A DNA stretch of 7,596 nucleotides from an uncultured Planctomycetaceae bacterium (GTDB lineage Bacteria; Planctomycetota; Planctomycetia; Pirellulales; UBA1268): the NCBI GenBank assembly GCA_903885855.1, contig CAISKG010000543.1, positions 1-7,596 on the forward strand, read 5' to 3'. The notes below the pieces were generated by a model. That model was given only the letters and a program-made list of their open reading frames with translations. It ran no database searches and had not been told where the DNA came from. This document shows, in pieces, positions 1-6,278 of this stretch (its first letter is position 1; every line of letters begins with the position of its first letter). A program made the translations under genes and the position numbers.

Positions 1-1
1 C

Positions 2-295
2 CGGCGCGGCGGCGGGAGCGACGGGGCGGGCGGGCACCGCCGGCACCGCGGCGGGGGGCTGCGTGCGGAATCCGGCGGCCGGAGCGGCGGGCGCCGGAGC
101 CGGAGCCGGAGCCTGAGCCGCGGCGGGGGCCGCGGGCCGCTGGATCGGCGCGGCCGGCACCGGGAAGCGTGCGGCCGGGGGCTGCGCCGGCGCGGCCGGG
201 GGCTGGGCGGCCGCAGGCGGCATCACCACCGCCGCGGGGAGCAGACCGATCGCGGCGAGGACGGCGGCCAGGCTGGGGGAACGGCGGCGCGGCAT
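2..295 (-). CDS. Secreted Pro/Ala-rich protein, N-terminal part (cut by left edge)
   Basis: An ATG at 295 opens a frame with no stop down to base 2, so at least 98 residues are present and the C-terminus lies outside the window. Residues 1-31 look like a Sec signal peptide: a basic start (MPRRRS), a hydrophobic core (LAAVLAAIGLLPAAVV) and a likely cleavage after PPAAAQ. The rest is almost entirely Pro and Ala with scattered Gln and Arg, including a seven-residue repeat (AQPPAAP, AQPPAAR) and an AP run encoded by GCCGGA hexamers. This composition suggests an extended linker before a folded domain further left, which cannot be seen. The gene lies 82 bases downstream of the MMPL transporter on the same strand, with no clear terminator between, so co-transcription is possible. 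No Shine-Dalgarno is visible before the ATG. Function is unknown; the reading frame is favoured by the signal peptide, but GC-rich composition adds doubt. Confidence 0.68.
   Translation of the reverse strand, partial: MPRRRSPSLAAVLAAIGLLPAAVVMPPAAAQPPAAPAQPPAARFPVPAAPIQRPAAPAAAQAPAPAPAPAAPAAGFRTQPPAAVPAVPARPVAPAAAP
93..116. repeat. Hexanucleotide tandem repeat (GCCGGA, about four copies)
   Basis: Three exact GCCGGA copies at 93-110 are followed by a one-mismatch copy (GCCTGA) at 111-116. On the minus strand they encode an alternating Ala-Pro run inside the secreted Pro/Ala-rich protein. Such short in-frame repeats can change length by slippage without breaking the frame. Confidence 0.7.
171..205. 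repeat. 14-bp direct repeat with 21-bp period
   Basis: GCGGCCGGGGGCTG occurs at 171-184 and again at 192-205. The 21-base spacing equals seven codons, so the repeat encodes two heptapeptides (AQPPAAP then AQPPAAR) just after the predicted signal peptide of the left-edge protein. It is an in-frame duplication within the low-complexity linker. Confidence 0.7.
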
Positions 296-377
296 GGGAC
301 ACCCGGAGGGGGGAAAGCGGGCGGGGCGGGGGGAAATAGCAGGCACGCCACCGTCGGGACAAGCCCGGTTGGCCCGC

Positions 378-3206
378 TCAGGCGGCCACGCGGCCCCCCG
401 CGTCCACCCCGTCGGCGGCGCGGCCCAGGTCGTCGTCGGTGGCGAGCGGAAACGGCACCGTCGCCCCTTCCGGGAGCTCCCCGGCGTCGTCCGCGTCGCG
501 GCCGCCGCGCGCATCGACGAGGCGCAACAGCGCCGGCAGGAAGACCAGCGACGTCACCGTGCAGGTGGTGACGCCGAGGGTGAGGAGCCGGCCGAGGCTT
601 TCGAGCCCCCGGTGGCTGGCGATCATCAGCGCGCCGAAGCCGAGGATCGTCGTCAGCGCGTCGACGAGCACCGAATTGGCCGTGGAGGCGCTGATGCGGT
701 AGGGCCCCGGGCGCTCCAGGGCGTCGTGCACGACGTGCACGCCGTAGTCGACCGCGATCCCCAGGATCAGCGGCACGCCGATGAGGTTCGCCGGGTTGAG
801 ATCGATCCCGAGAAGGCCCATCAGGCCGAAGGTCTGCGCCATGCCCAGGGCCAGCGGCAGCGCGGCCAGGAACGTGCCGCGCAGCGTGCGGAAGTCGAAC
901 CACAGCACGACCAGGATCACGCCCAGCGCCGAGAGCGCGGCCTGCTCGTAACTGCGCTTCATGTCGAGCGAGGCCTCGTAGGCCTGCAGCGGGTTGCCGG
1001 TGGCCCGCGGATCGACGGCGCGCACCTCCTGCACGAAGCGCTCCAGCGACTCGAAGTTCCAGATGTCGCCGCGGCCGTAGATCTTGAGGAGATGCTTGCC
1101 GCTGCGCCCCACGAAGCGCTCCACGAGGCTCGGCGGGAGATCGTCGAGCGAGGGGGCGGCGGGGTCGGAGACGGCCGCGAGGGCGTGCAGCCGGCTGACG
1201 AGATCCCCCGCCGAGCGCTGCTGGTAGCCGGAGATCACCCGGTAGCAGTCGGCCGGCCCCATCTGCCGGAGGGCGTCGCGGGCACGCTCCAGGTGCCACG
1301 CGGTGCGCAGCGCCTCCGGGCGCTTCGCCGCCTCCGCCTGCGCCCAGGCGAGCGTCTCCCCCAGCGCGTCGAGGCGGTCCACCGGGATCTCGGGGGGACG
1401 CTCCGGGAGGCCGGCGAGGGTGGCGCGGATCCGTTCGATGATCGGCCGCTTCGCCTCCTCGTCGGCCGGCACGAGCGAGGCGATCTCGTCGACGCGCTCC
1501 ACGGAGGGAAGGAGGAGGAGGCGCTCCTTGCGCGCGAGCAGCTCCTCGCGCGAGTCGGCCATGGAGAGGGCGTACCAGACGCTCTGGTCGCACTCCTCGA
1601 GGAGCTTGCGCTCCACCTCCACGCTCTCCAGCCCCTCCGGCTGCATGTTGAGGAGGTTGTGGTCGTAGCGCAGATCGTGGAAGCCCGACACCACCGCGCA
1701 CGTCGCGGCCAGCGACGCCAGGGCCACGAAGCGCGGGCGGCGGGTGATGAACCCGAGCCAGGCGTGCACCGGCACCGGCTCCGGGACGCGCCTCCCCAGC
1801 GGCCCCCGGTCGACGATCGCGAGCACCGCGGGGAGGACGAGCAGCTCCGCGGCGCAGCAGAGGAGGATCCCGCCGCCGGCGATCATCCCCAATTCCGCCA
1901 CCCCCACGAAGCTCGTCAGCGCCGCCGCGAAGAAGGCCACCGAGGTGGTCACCGCGCCGGTGAGGATGCCCGGCCCGACGCTGCCGCTGGTCTCGAGGAG
2001 GGCCTCCTCGCAGCCCAGCCCGCGGCGCCGCGCCTCGAGGTAGCGCCCCACGTAGTACGTGCCGTAGTCGATCCCCACCCCGATCATGGTCACGGTGAAG
2101 GTGACGCTGAGGATGTTGAGATGGCCGACGGTGGCGGTGGCCCACGCGAAGGCCCACGCCATCCCGATGACGAGCACGCCGTTGGCCATCAGGGCGTGGC
2201 GCACGCCTCCGAAGCCGGCCACGATCACGAGGATCACCGCCGCCATCGACACGCCGCTGGCCCACAGCATCGACTGCTGGCTGGCGCGCATCTCGTCGTC
2301 CTCCATGATCGGCAGCCCGGTGAGGCCGATCGAGGCCGAGGGATGGCGCGCGGCGACCATCGCGATGAGGCGCCGCAACTCGTCGGTGGCCTCGCTGGCG
2401 CCGGCGAATCCGGCGTTCGACTTCACCAGCCGGAGGAGGACGAAGCCCAGCCGCCCCTCCTTCGCCAGGAGCTGGTCGCTGGAGAGATCCTTGAGCGTCG
2501 CCAGGGAGGCGGGCATCCCCGGCCACGGCGAGAGGAAGGCGTCCGCCTCGCCGGCCGCCCGGCGCGGGGGAGGCTGGAGGGAGGCCACGAGGCTCTCGGC
2601 GTAGCGCTCGAGCGCCGCCTCCGGCGACTCGCGCGGCGCGGGGGCGCGGCGCGACGGGCCGAGCACCATCCGGCTGGCCAGCCCGCCGACCATCGTCCCC
2701 ACCTTGAGCTGCGCCCAGCCCCCCTCGAGGATCGGGCGCGATTCCGCGAGAAACGTCTCGAGGGCCGAGAGCTCGCCGGGGGCGAGATAGTGGAGGCCCT
2801 TGGCGCGGATGCGCGACAGGTCGACGGCGTGGAACACCGAGCGGAACAGCTCCCCGTCGCGCGCCACCTCCGCCGACACCTCCTCGAGGACGCGGATCGT
2901 CTCGGCACGGGACGGGGTCTCGACGACGATCACGGCGTCGTCGTCCTCGCCGAATTCGGCGACGTAATCGATCCACAGGCGGTTGTAGTCGCTGCCCGGG
3001 TCGACGAGGTCGTTGCGGTTCACCTTGTAGCCGAGCGACCGCACCGTCCAGCCGGCCGAGAGCGCCGCGGTGAGGAGGGCCACGCCCACCACGGCCCACG
3101 GGGAGCGCAGGCAGCAGTGCGTCCAGGAGACCAGGGCGCGCGCGACCGCACCGGCATGCCGCCGCCCCTCGGGGGCCGGCACGGTGGCTCGATCGGCTTC
3201 GTGCAT
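378..3206 (-). CDS. MMPL/RND family transporter, HpnN-like
   Basis: This encodes 942 residues from the ATG at 3206 to a TGA at 378. It has the duplicated RND layout. TM1 lies near residues 35-53, then a large extracytoplasmic domain to about 310, then TM2-TM6 to about 466. TM7 is near 493-509, a second large domain runs to about 755, and TM8-TM12 follow to about 897. Both halves carry the family's intramembrane acidic motif: GVGIDYG (Asp about 380) in TM4 and GIAVDYG (Asp about 820) in TM10, thought to relay protons. The segment after TM7 (DHNLLNMQPEGLESVEVERK) resembles HpnN, which moves hopanoids toward the outer membrane, and the twofold DYG pattern fits. Substrate is inferred only; no hopanoid-synthesis genes are in the window. 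The frame stays open upstream to a TTG at 3317, but that 37-residue extension is Pro/Arg-rich and lacks an ATG, so 3206 is preferred even though its Shine-Dalgarno is weak. The gene is divergent from the secreted protein at 3449. The C-terminal tail is acidic and cytoplasmic. Confidence 0.92.
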   Translation of the reverse strand: MHEADRATVPAPEGRRHAGAVARALVSWTHCCLRSPWAVVGVALLTAALSAGWTVRSLGYKVNRNDLVDPGSDYNRLWIDYVAEFGEDDDAVIVVETPSRAETIRVLEEVSAEVARDGELFRSVFHAVDLSRIRAKGLHYLAPGELSALETFLAESRPILEGGWAQLKVGTMVGGLASRMVLGPSRRAPAPRESPEAALERYAESLVASLQPPPRRAAGEADAFLSPWPGMPASLATLKDLSSDQLLAKEGRLGFVLLRLVKSNAGFAGASEATDELRRLIAMVAARHPSASIGLTGLPIMEDDEMRASQQSMLWASGVSMAAVILVIVAGFGGVRHALMANGVLVIGMAWAFAWATATVGHLNILSVTFTVTMIGVGIDYGTYYVGRYLEARRRGLGCEEALLETSGSVGPGILTGAVTTSVAFFAAALTSFVGVAELGMIAGGGILLCCAAELLVLPAVLAIVDRGPLGRRVPEPVPVHAWLGFITRRPRFVALASLAATCAVVSGFHDLRYDHNLLNMQPEGLESVEVERKLLEECDQSVWYALSMADSREELLARKERLLLLPSVERVDEIASLVPADEEAKRPIIERIRATLAGLPERPPEIPVDRLDALGETLAWAQAEAAKRPEALRTAWHLERARDALRQMGPADCYRVISGYQQRSAGDLVSRLHALAAVSDPAAPSLDDLPPSLVERFVGRSGKHLLKIYGRGDIWNFESLERFVQEVRAVDPRATGNPLQAYEASLDMKRSYEQAALSALGVILVVLWFDFRTLRGTFLAALPLALGMAQTFGLMGLLGIDLNPANLIGVPLILGIAVDYGVHVVHDALERPGPYRISASTANSVLVDALTTILGFGALMIASHRGLESLGRLLTLGVTTCTVTSLVFLPALLRLVDARGGRDADDAGELPEGATVPFPLATDDDLGRAADGVDAGGRVAA

Positions 3207-3448
3207 GCAGGGCAGCGCCTGGGGGGAGGGGGACCGCGGGGGGCGGATCGTAGGGCCCGGACGACAGGGGGCCAACCCTCGTTCGGAACCGTTTCCGCCG
3301 GGCCCGGAGTCCGTCAATCCAGGGGATCTGGGGAATCTCTCCCGGTCGTTCGGGTCGTATCTGTGCCGTCGCGTCCTCCCAGGCCGAAAACTCTTCCCGT
3401 CGGGCGACCGGGGCGGGTCGCCGGCACTGGTTCGAGGGGGGTCGGTTC
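3207..3448. promoter_or_regulatory. Divergent intergenic region with near-palindrome
   Basis: These 242 bases separate the divergent transporter and secreted-protein genes, so promoters for both should lie here. No convincing -35/-10 pair stands out on either strand. A 14-base near-palindrome, CGGAACCGTTTCCG at 3284-3297 (six of seven pairs), is the best operator-like element. A Shine-Dalgarno-like GAGGGGGG at 3434-3441 lies seven bases before the ATG at 3449. Function is inferred from gene orientation. Confidence 0.45.
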
Positions 3449-4366
3449 ATGCGTTGTCTTGGATTGGCGCTGGCGGCGGCCACGGGGCTGCTGGCGGCGG
3501 TGGGATGGTGTGCGGCGGCGCCTGCCGCCGAACCCCGGACGGGCGGGGGCATCGGCTTCCTCGCCGGCGACGGAGGCACGTCGTCGCGGGAGGCGCGGGA
3601 GTCGGCGCGACGGGCGCTGGCGGTGGAGCGGCTGCCGGCCGCCGACCGGCAGGAGGCGGAGCGCGTCCTGCGGCGGCCGACGCTCTTCCGGCGCTTGCCG
3701 ACCGAGACGTTCACCTGCGACCGCGACCTGCTCGAGTTCGCGCTGGCCAAGCCCGACGTGATCGTCGACCTGTGGCGCGTGCTGGGGATCAGCCGCCTGT
3801 CGCTCGACCCCACCGGGCCGGGCCAGTGGAAGATGAGCGACGGCTGGGGCACCGAGGGATCGCTGCGCGTCCTGCGCCACGACCGGACGCCGCAAGGCGG
3901 CACGCTCGTCCTCCTCGGCCGCGGCGGCTACAACGGCCCCCTCGCGCCGCAACCGCTCACCGGCACCTGCCTGGTGCTCGTCCGCTACCGCGAGACGGCC
4001 CGGGAAGCCGACGGCTCCGCGCGGCACGCCATGCAGGTGGACGCGTTCCTCGACGCCGACGGACTGGGGCTCGAGATCGTGACGCGGTCCCTGCAGGGGC
4101 TCGTCTGCCGCTCGAGCGCCTCGAACCTCCACGAGATCTGCCTGTTCATGGCGGAGTTCTCAGCCACCGCCGACGAGAACCCGGCCGGGGTCGCCCGCCT
4201 GGCGACGCGCCTCTCGCGGGTCGACGCCGCCGACCGGGCCGCGCTGGTGGCGCTCGTCCAGGGGCCGGAGGGGAGCGGCGAGGCCGCCACCGACCCGCGG
4301 GTGCAGGCGAAGCTCGCGGCCCGCTGGTCGCAGGACGCCGAGGAGGCCACGGCGCTGCCGCGCTGA
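3449..4366 (+). CDS. Secreted protein of unknown function, probably planctomycete-specific
   Basis: This 305-residue protein begins with a clear Sec signal peptide: MRC, then a hydrophobic stretch to about residue 22, with likely cleavage after APAA at residue 27, so the mature protein is extracytoplasmic. A helical, charged segment (about 46-76) leads into the core at about 79-235. Notable core segments are LWRVLGISRLSLDPTG, WKMSDGWGTEGSLRVL, GRGGYNGPLAPQPLTG and DAFLDADGLGLEIVTRSL. Two helices follow near 247-271 and 284-300. Cysteines at about 90, 174, 220 and 231 could form disulfides. I recognise no named domain. The alternating strands between helices would be compatible with a lipid-binding helix-grip fold, but that is speculation. 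The ATG is supported by the signal peptide and a purine-rich GAGGGG seven to eleven bases upstream. It is divergent from the MMPL transporter, so shared control and an envelope role are plausible. It converges on the SH3-domain gene. Confidence 0.86.
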   Translation: MRCLGLALAAATGLLAAVGWCAAAPAAEPRTGGGIGFLAGDGGTSSREARESARRALAVERLPAADRQEAERVLRRPTLFRRLPTETFTCDRDLLEFALAKPDVIVDLWRVLGISRLSLDPTGPGQWKMSDGWGTEGSLRVLRHDRTPQGGTLVLLGRGGYNGPLAPQPLTGTCLVLVRYRETAREADGSARHAMQVDAFLDADGLGLEIVTRSLQGLVCRSSASNLHEICLFMAEFSATADENPAGVARLATRLSRVDAADRAALVALVQGPEGSGEAATDPRVQAKLAARWSQDAEEATALPR

Positions 4367-4410
4367 GCCCGGCGGCGTCGCCGCGCGGACATCCGACACG
4401 ACCGCCGCCG

Positions 4411-4446
4411 CCACGGCCGGGAACCGGGGGGAAACCCCGGCCGTGG
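4411..4446. terminator. Candidate bidirectional terminator hairpin between convergent genes
   Basis: CCACGGCCGG at 4411-4420 is perfectly complementary to CCGGCCGTGG at 4437-4446, and one more G-C pair closes a stem of 11 with a 14-base loop. A nested alternative pairs CCGGGG (4424-4429) with CCCCGG (4435-4440). It begins 45 bases after the stop of the secreted-protein gene and lies in a convergent gap, where a terminator serving both strands is expected. There is no T-tract on either side, so it is not a canonical intrinsic terminator. Confidence 0.45.
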
Positions 4447-4466
4447 CCGGCGGCGCGGCGCCGGCC
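4445..4466. repeat. Second GC-rich inverted repeat in the convergent gap
   Basis: GGCCGGC at 4445-4451 pairs with GCCGGCC at 4460-4466 across an eight-base loop. It overlaps the preceding hairpin by two bases, so the two could compete or stack. With such high local GC, some self-complementarity is expected by chance. Confidence 0.35.
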
Positions 4467-4510
4467 GGCACGCGGCCGGTGGGATCCTGGATGACTGTTT
4501 CCAGCGGCGC

Positions 4511-5071
4511 CTACCGCGTCAGATCCCCCTGGAGGGGTTGCGGCGCCGCGGCGACGCGCGGCCGGACCTCGGTCGCCGCCAGATACGACCGCTTGTACTC
4601 CGGCATGTAGCCGCGCGAGCCGCGCACCGCGATCTGCTGGCCGACCATGGGGGCCAGGTTGACGCCCGGCTGCGGGTTGACGAACACGATCACGTTGTTG
4701 TTGCCGTCGACGAGCGCCCAACGCGGCGCGTCGGGACGCCGCGAGACGACCGTGGCGAGCCGGCCCGTGGCCTCGGTGACGTCGGGGGGCGTCCAGGCCG
4801 TGCGGCCGTCGGCCGGCGCACCGCCGGGGAGCACGCCGGGGCGGATCGGCCGCGTCCCCACCGCGCCGAGGCTCGACCACATGCTCCCCAGGCGCAGGGA
4901 GCGGTCCGGGGCGGGGCCGTTGGCCAGCACCTGCTGGCGCGACGCGATCTCCTCGAAGCGCGCGATGCGGGCGTCGATGGCGTCGGCGCGGAGGCGGTCG
5001 GGCTTCGTCACGGTGCGCGCCGCGGCGAGGCGGAGGCGTTCGCGGAGCTGGGGCAGGTTCCAGGTGTCGGG
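4511..5071 (-). CDS. SH3-domain secreted protein, C-terminal part (after frameshift)
   Basis: This is the downstream portion of the gene that starts at 6018, in the -1 frame relative to the N-terminal part, ending at a TAG at 4511. It encodes 186 residues beginning PDTWNLPQLRERLRL. A charged helical segment, probably coiled coil (about residues 7-50, with IDARIARFEEIASRQQ), is followed by a linker rich in Pro and Gly. A compact beta-rich C-terminal domain then spans about 102-172 (GRLATVVSRR, WALVDGNNNVIVFVNPQPG, VGQQIAVRGSRGYMPEYK). The last segment resembles the end module of planctomycete SH3-like secreted proteins, from memory of the family. The frame has no start codon with a ribosome binding site of its own near the junction, and the open frame continuing upstream to 5761 is Arg/Gly-rich shadow. 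I therefore read it as the rest of one gene, not as an independent one. The joined product would be about 502 residues. Confidence 0.8.
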   Translation of the reverse strand, partial: PDTWNLPQLRERLRLAAARTVTKPDRLRADAIDARIARFEEIASRQQVLANGPAPDRSLRLGSMWSSLGAVGTRPIRPGVLPGGAPADGRTAWTPPDVTEATGRLATVVSRRPDAPRWALVDGNNNVIVFVNPQPGVNLAPMVGQQIAVRGSRGYMPEYKRSYLAATEVRPRVAAAPQPLQGDLTR

Positions 5072-6018
5072 GGGCCGGCCACCGCCAGCGACAGCGCCAG
5101 ATCGATGTCGGCCAATTCGTCGGCCATGGTGGTCGGCGGCGCGGCCACGGCCACCGGCGGCGCGGCCTCGAAGATGCCGGTGCCCAGCGGGAGCCAGCCG
5201 GCGAGCATGCGGCGCGCCTGCGGGACCTCCGCCAACGGCTGCGGCTCGGCGGCGGCGGCGGCCTGGCGCGCCGCCAGCGCGATCGCCTCGCCGGCCGCCC
5301 GGAACGACTCGATCGCCTCGCTCGGGTCGGGACGGTCCACGCGCGGCGCCCGCTCGACGACGGGATCGGCACCGGCGGCGAGCGCCGCGAGGCGCAGCCG
5401 CGGCGACGATTCCAGCGCCGCCACCTCCACCCAGCGGAACTCCCCGGCGGGCGGCTCGACGCGCAGCCACAGTCCGGCGTGCCGGCCGTCGGCGACGCGC
5501 ACCTCCTCGAGCACCGCCACGCGTTCGCCCGCCTCGAGCCGCACCTGGGCGACGTGGCGGAGGTCGTTGAGCTGCGAGCCCACGCGTGCCACCGCGCCGT
5601 CGGCGATCACCACGCCGACCCGGGGCGTGGGGCCGCGGCCGGGGCGCACGACGCCGTCCGCGGGAGGACCGGCCTCCACGTCGACCTCGGCGGCGCGCAC
5701 CCAACTGAAGCTGCCGGCTACGGGGCGCACGGCGGCCCAGCCGCCCGGATCGATGGCCCACACCTCGACGCGGCTGCCGCGCGCGAGCCGCTCGGTGGGG
5801 TAGAAGTCGCCCCCCGGGCCGGAGCGCAGGTAGGCCGGGTCGTCGGCCACCGCGACCGACAGCGGGAGCGGCGCGTCGATCGGCGCGCCGTCGACGTCGT
5901 CGTCGCCCCGGCAGGTCGTCGCGGCGAGCAGGCAGGCCGCCGCGAGGAGCAGCGTCCGCGCGACCGCCGCGCGGGCGACGGGGCCATGCCCCGGCACGTG
6001 GTGGGCCCGATCGTCCAT
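5008..6018 (-). CDS. Secreted SH3-like-domain protein, N-terminal part (frame broken near 5070)
   Basis: The ATG at 6018 has a good Shine-Dalgarno (GGAG at 6026-6029, seven bases away). Residues 1-37 contain a basic region and hydrophobic core (LLLAAACLLAATTC), a signal peptide; the Cys at 36 lacks a proper lipobox, so lipidation is doubtful. Two bacterial SH3-like repeats follow, at about 56-113 (YLRSGPGGDFYP, then GSFSWVRAAEVD) and about 138-203 (ARVGSQLN, then GEFRWVEVAAL). Such domains usually bind peptides or peptidoglycan in the envelope. An Ala-rich helical stretch (235-275) comes next, then MADELADIDLALSLAVAGP. After residue 316 the frame reads 21 unrelated residues (from PTPGTCPSS) to a TGA at 5008, while the expected continuation PDTWNLPQLRERL lies in the -1 frame. 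The authentic part thus ends at about 5071, and the 3' 60 or so bases of this frame are out-of-frame readthrough. It may be a pseudogene, a sequencing error or a recoded gene. Confidence 0.83.
   Translation of the reverse strand: MDDRAHHVPGHGPVARAAVARTLLLAAACLLAATTCRGDDDVDGAPIDAPLPLSVAVADDPAYLRSGPGGDFYPTERLARGSRVEVWAIDPGGWAAVRPVAGSFSWVRAAEVDVEAGPPADGVVRPGRGPTPRVGVVIADGAVARVGSQLNDLRHVAQVRLEAGERVAVLEEVRVADGRHAGLWLRVEPPAGEFRWVEVAALESSPRLRLAALAAGADPVVERAPRVDRPDPSEAIESFRAAGEAIALAARQAAAAAEPQPLAEVPQARRMLAGWLPLGTGIFEAAPPVAVAAPPTTMADELADIDLALSLAVAGPPTPGTCPSSANASASPRRAP
5069..5074 (-). other. Frameshift site: six-C run on the coding strand
   Basis: On the coding strand the junction reads GGC CCC CCG ACA in the N-terminal frame. 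The C-terminal frame needs GGC CCC CCC GAC, that is, one extra C in the run. The simplest reading is a missing base in a homopolymer. The sequence C CCC CCG also has the form of a -1 slippery heptamer (X XXY YYZ) in the correct phase, so programmed -1 recoding cannot be excluded from sequence alone. Conservation of protein-like sequence on both sides supports a single ancestral gene. Confidence 0.78.
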
Positions 6019-6077
6019 CCCTGGACTCCGCGCTCGAACCGCCCCGATCCCGCCGGCGATCCGTCGCCTGCGGTGTC

Positions 6078-6093
6078 GTCCGGTCGACCGGAC
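6078..6093. promoter_or_regulatory. Perfect 16-bp palindrome, operator candidate
   Basis: GTCCGGTCGACCGGAC is fully self-complementary and centred about 67 bases before the SH3-protein ATG. An uninterrupted eight-base half-site is typical of a homodimeric regulator's operator rather than an RNA hairpin, because it leaves no loop. No regulator gene is in the window, so the binding protein is unknown. Confidence 0.4.
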
Positions 6094-6105
6094 CCGCGCC
6101 GTCCC

Positions 6106-6152
6106 AAAACGCAAGCGCGTAGACGAGGCTTGGGCGACCTCGTCTACGCGCT
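6106..6152 (-). terminator. Strong hairpin with short T-tract, intrinsic-terminator-like
   Basis: The arms at 6114-6128 and 6138-6152 pair perfectly over 15 bases, around a nine-base loop. Read on the minus strand, the stem is followed by TGCGTTTT (T run at 6106-6109), the arrangement of a Rho-independent terminator. It lies upstream of the SH3 gene and about 170 bases past the oxidoreductase stop. It could therefore end readthrough from that gene, act as an attenuator in the SH3 leader, or end a short RNA started near 6180. Confidence 0.55.
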
Positions 6153-6186
6153 GTGGACGGACCGACGGAGCGGTCGCATCAAGGGT

Positions 6187-6215
6187 CTTGTAGTCCAGGT
6201 GCCGGCGCCGCTCAA
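6187..6215 (-). promoter_or_regulatory. Candidate sigma-70-type promoter reading toward the SH3 gene
   Basis: On the minus strand TTGAGC (6210-6215) and TACAAG (6187-6192) each match four of six consensus bases and are separated by exactly 17 bases. Initiation would fall near 6180, giving a leader of about 160 bases that includes the 15-bp hairpin and the palindrome. The match is modest, and planctomycete promoters are poorly defined, so this is a candidate only. Confidence 0.33.
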
Positions 6216-6228
6216 GCCGCGAATCGGG

Positions 6229-6250
6229 ATTTCTGCGGCGCGGCGGAAAT
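6229..6250. repeat. Imperfect inverted repeat upstream of promoter candidate
   Basis: ATTTCTGC at 6229-6236 pairs with GCGGAAAT at 6243-6250 over eight positions with one T-G wobble and a six-base loop. It sits just upstream of the candidate -35 box, a place where an activator could bind. It is short enough to be a chance occurrence. Confidence 0.3.
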
Positions 6251-6278
6251 GCCCGGTGGTCGGCCGGTTTCGCCCGCC

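Noticed and set aside
3285..3315. GGAAC at 3285-3289 followed by GTC, considered as an ECF sigma-factor promoter
   Set aside because: The spacing to the nearest GTC triplets (19 or more bases) is longer than the usual 16-17, and no ECF sigma gene is nearby. GGAAC is better explained as half of the near-palindrome at 3284-3297.
294..3761. A plus-strand open frame of 1155 codons antisense to the transporter gene
   Set aside because: It is rich in Arg, His, Gly and Ala, has no membrane segments or recognisable motifs, and mirrors a real gene. Long antisense frames are expected at this GC content because stop codons are rare.
223..3903. A minus-strand open frame of 1226 codons spanning two genes
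   Set aside because: Its translation is Arg/Gly/Pro-rich without domains, and it covers the transporter in another frame and part of the divergent gene on the opposite strand. The DYG motifs and TM segments are only in the 378-3206 frame.
5072..5761. The upstream part of the frame ending at 4511 as the start of an independent gene
   Set aside because: The translation before 5072 is Arg/Gly-rich with no domain, while the overlapping frame there encodes clear SH3-like domains. Only the part after the frameshift is protein-like.
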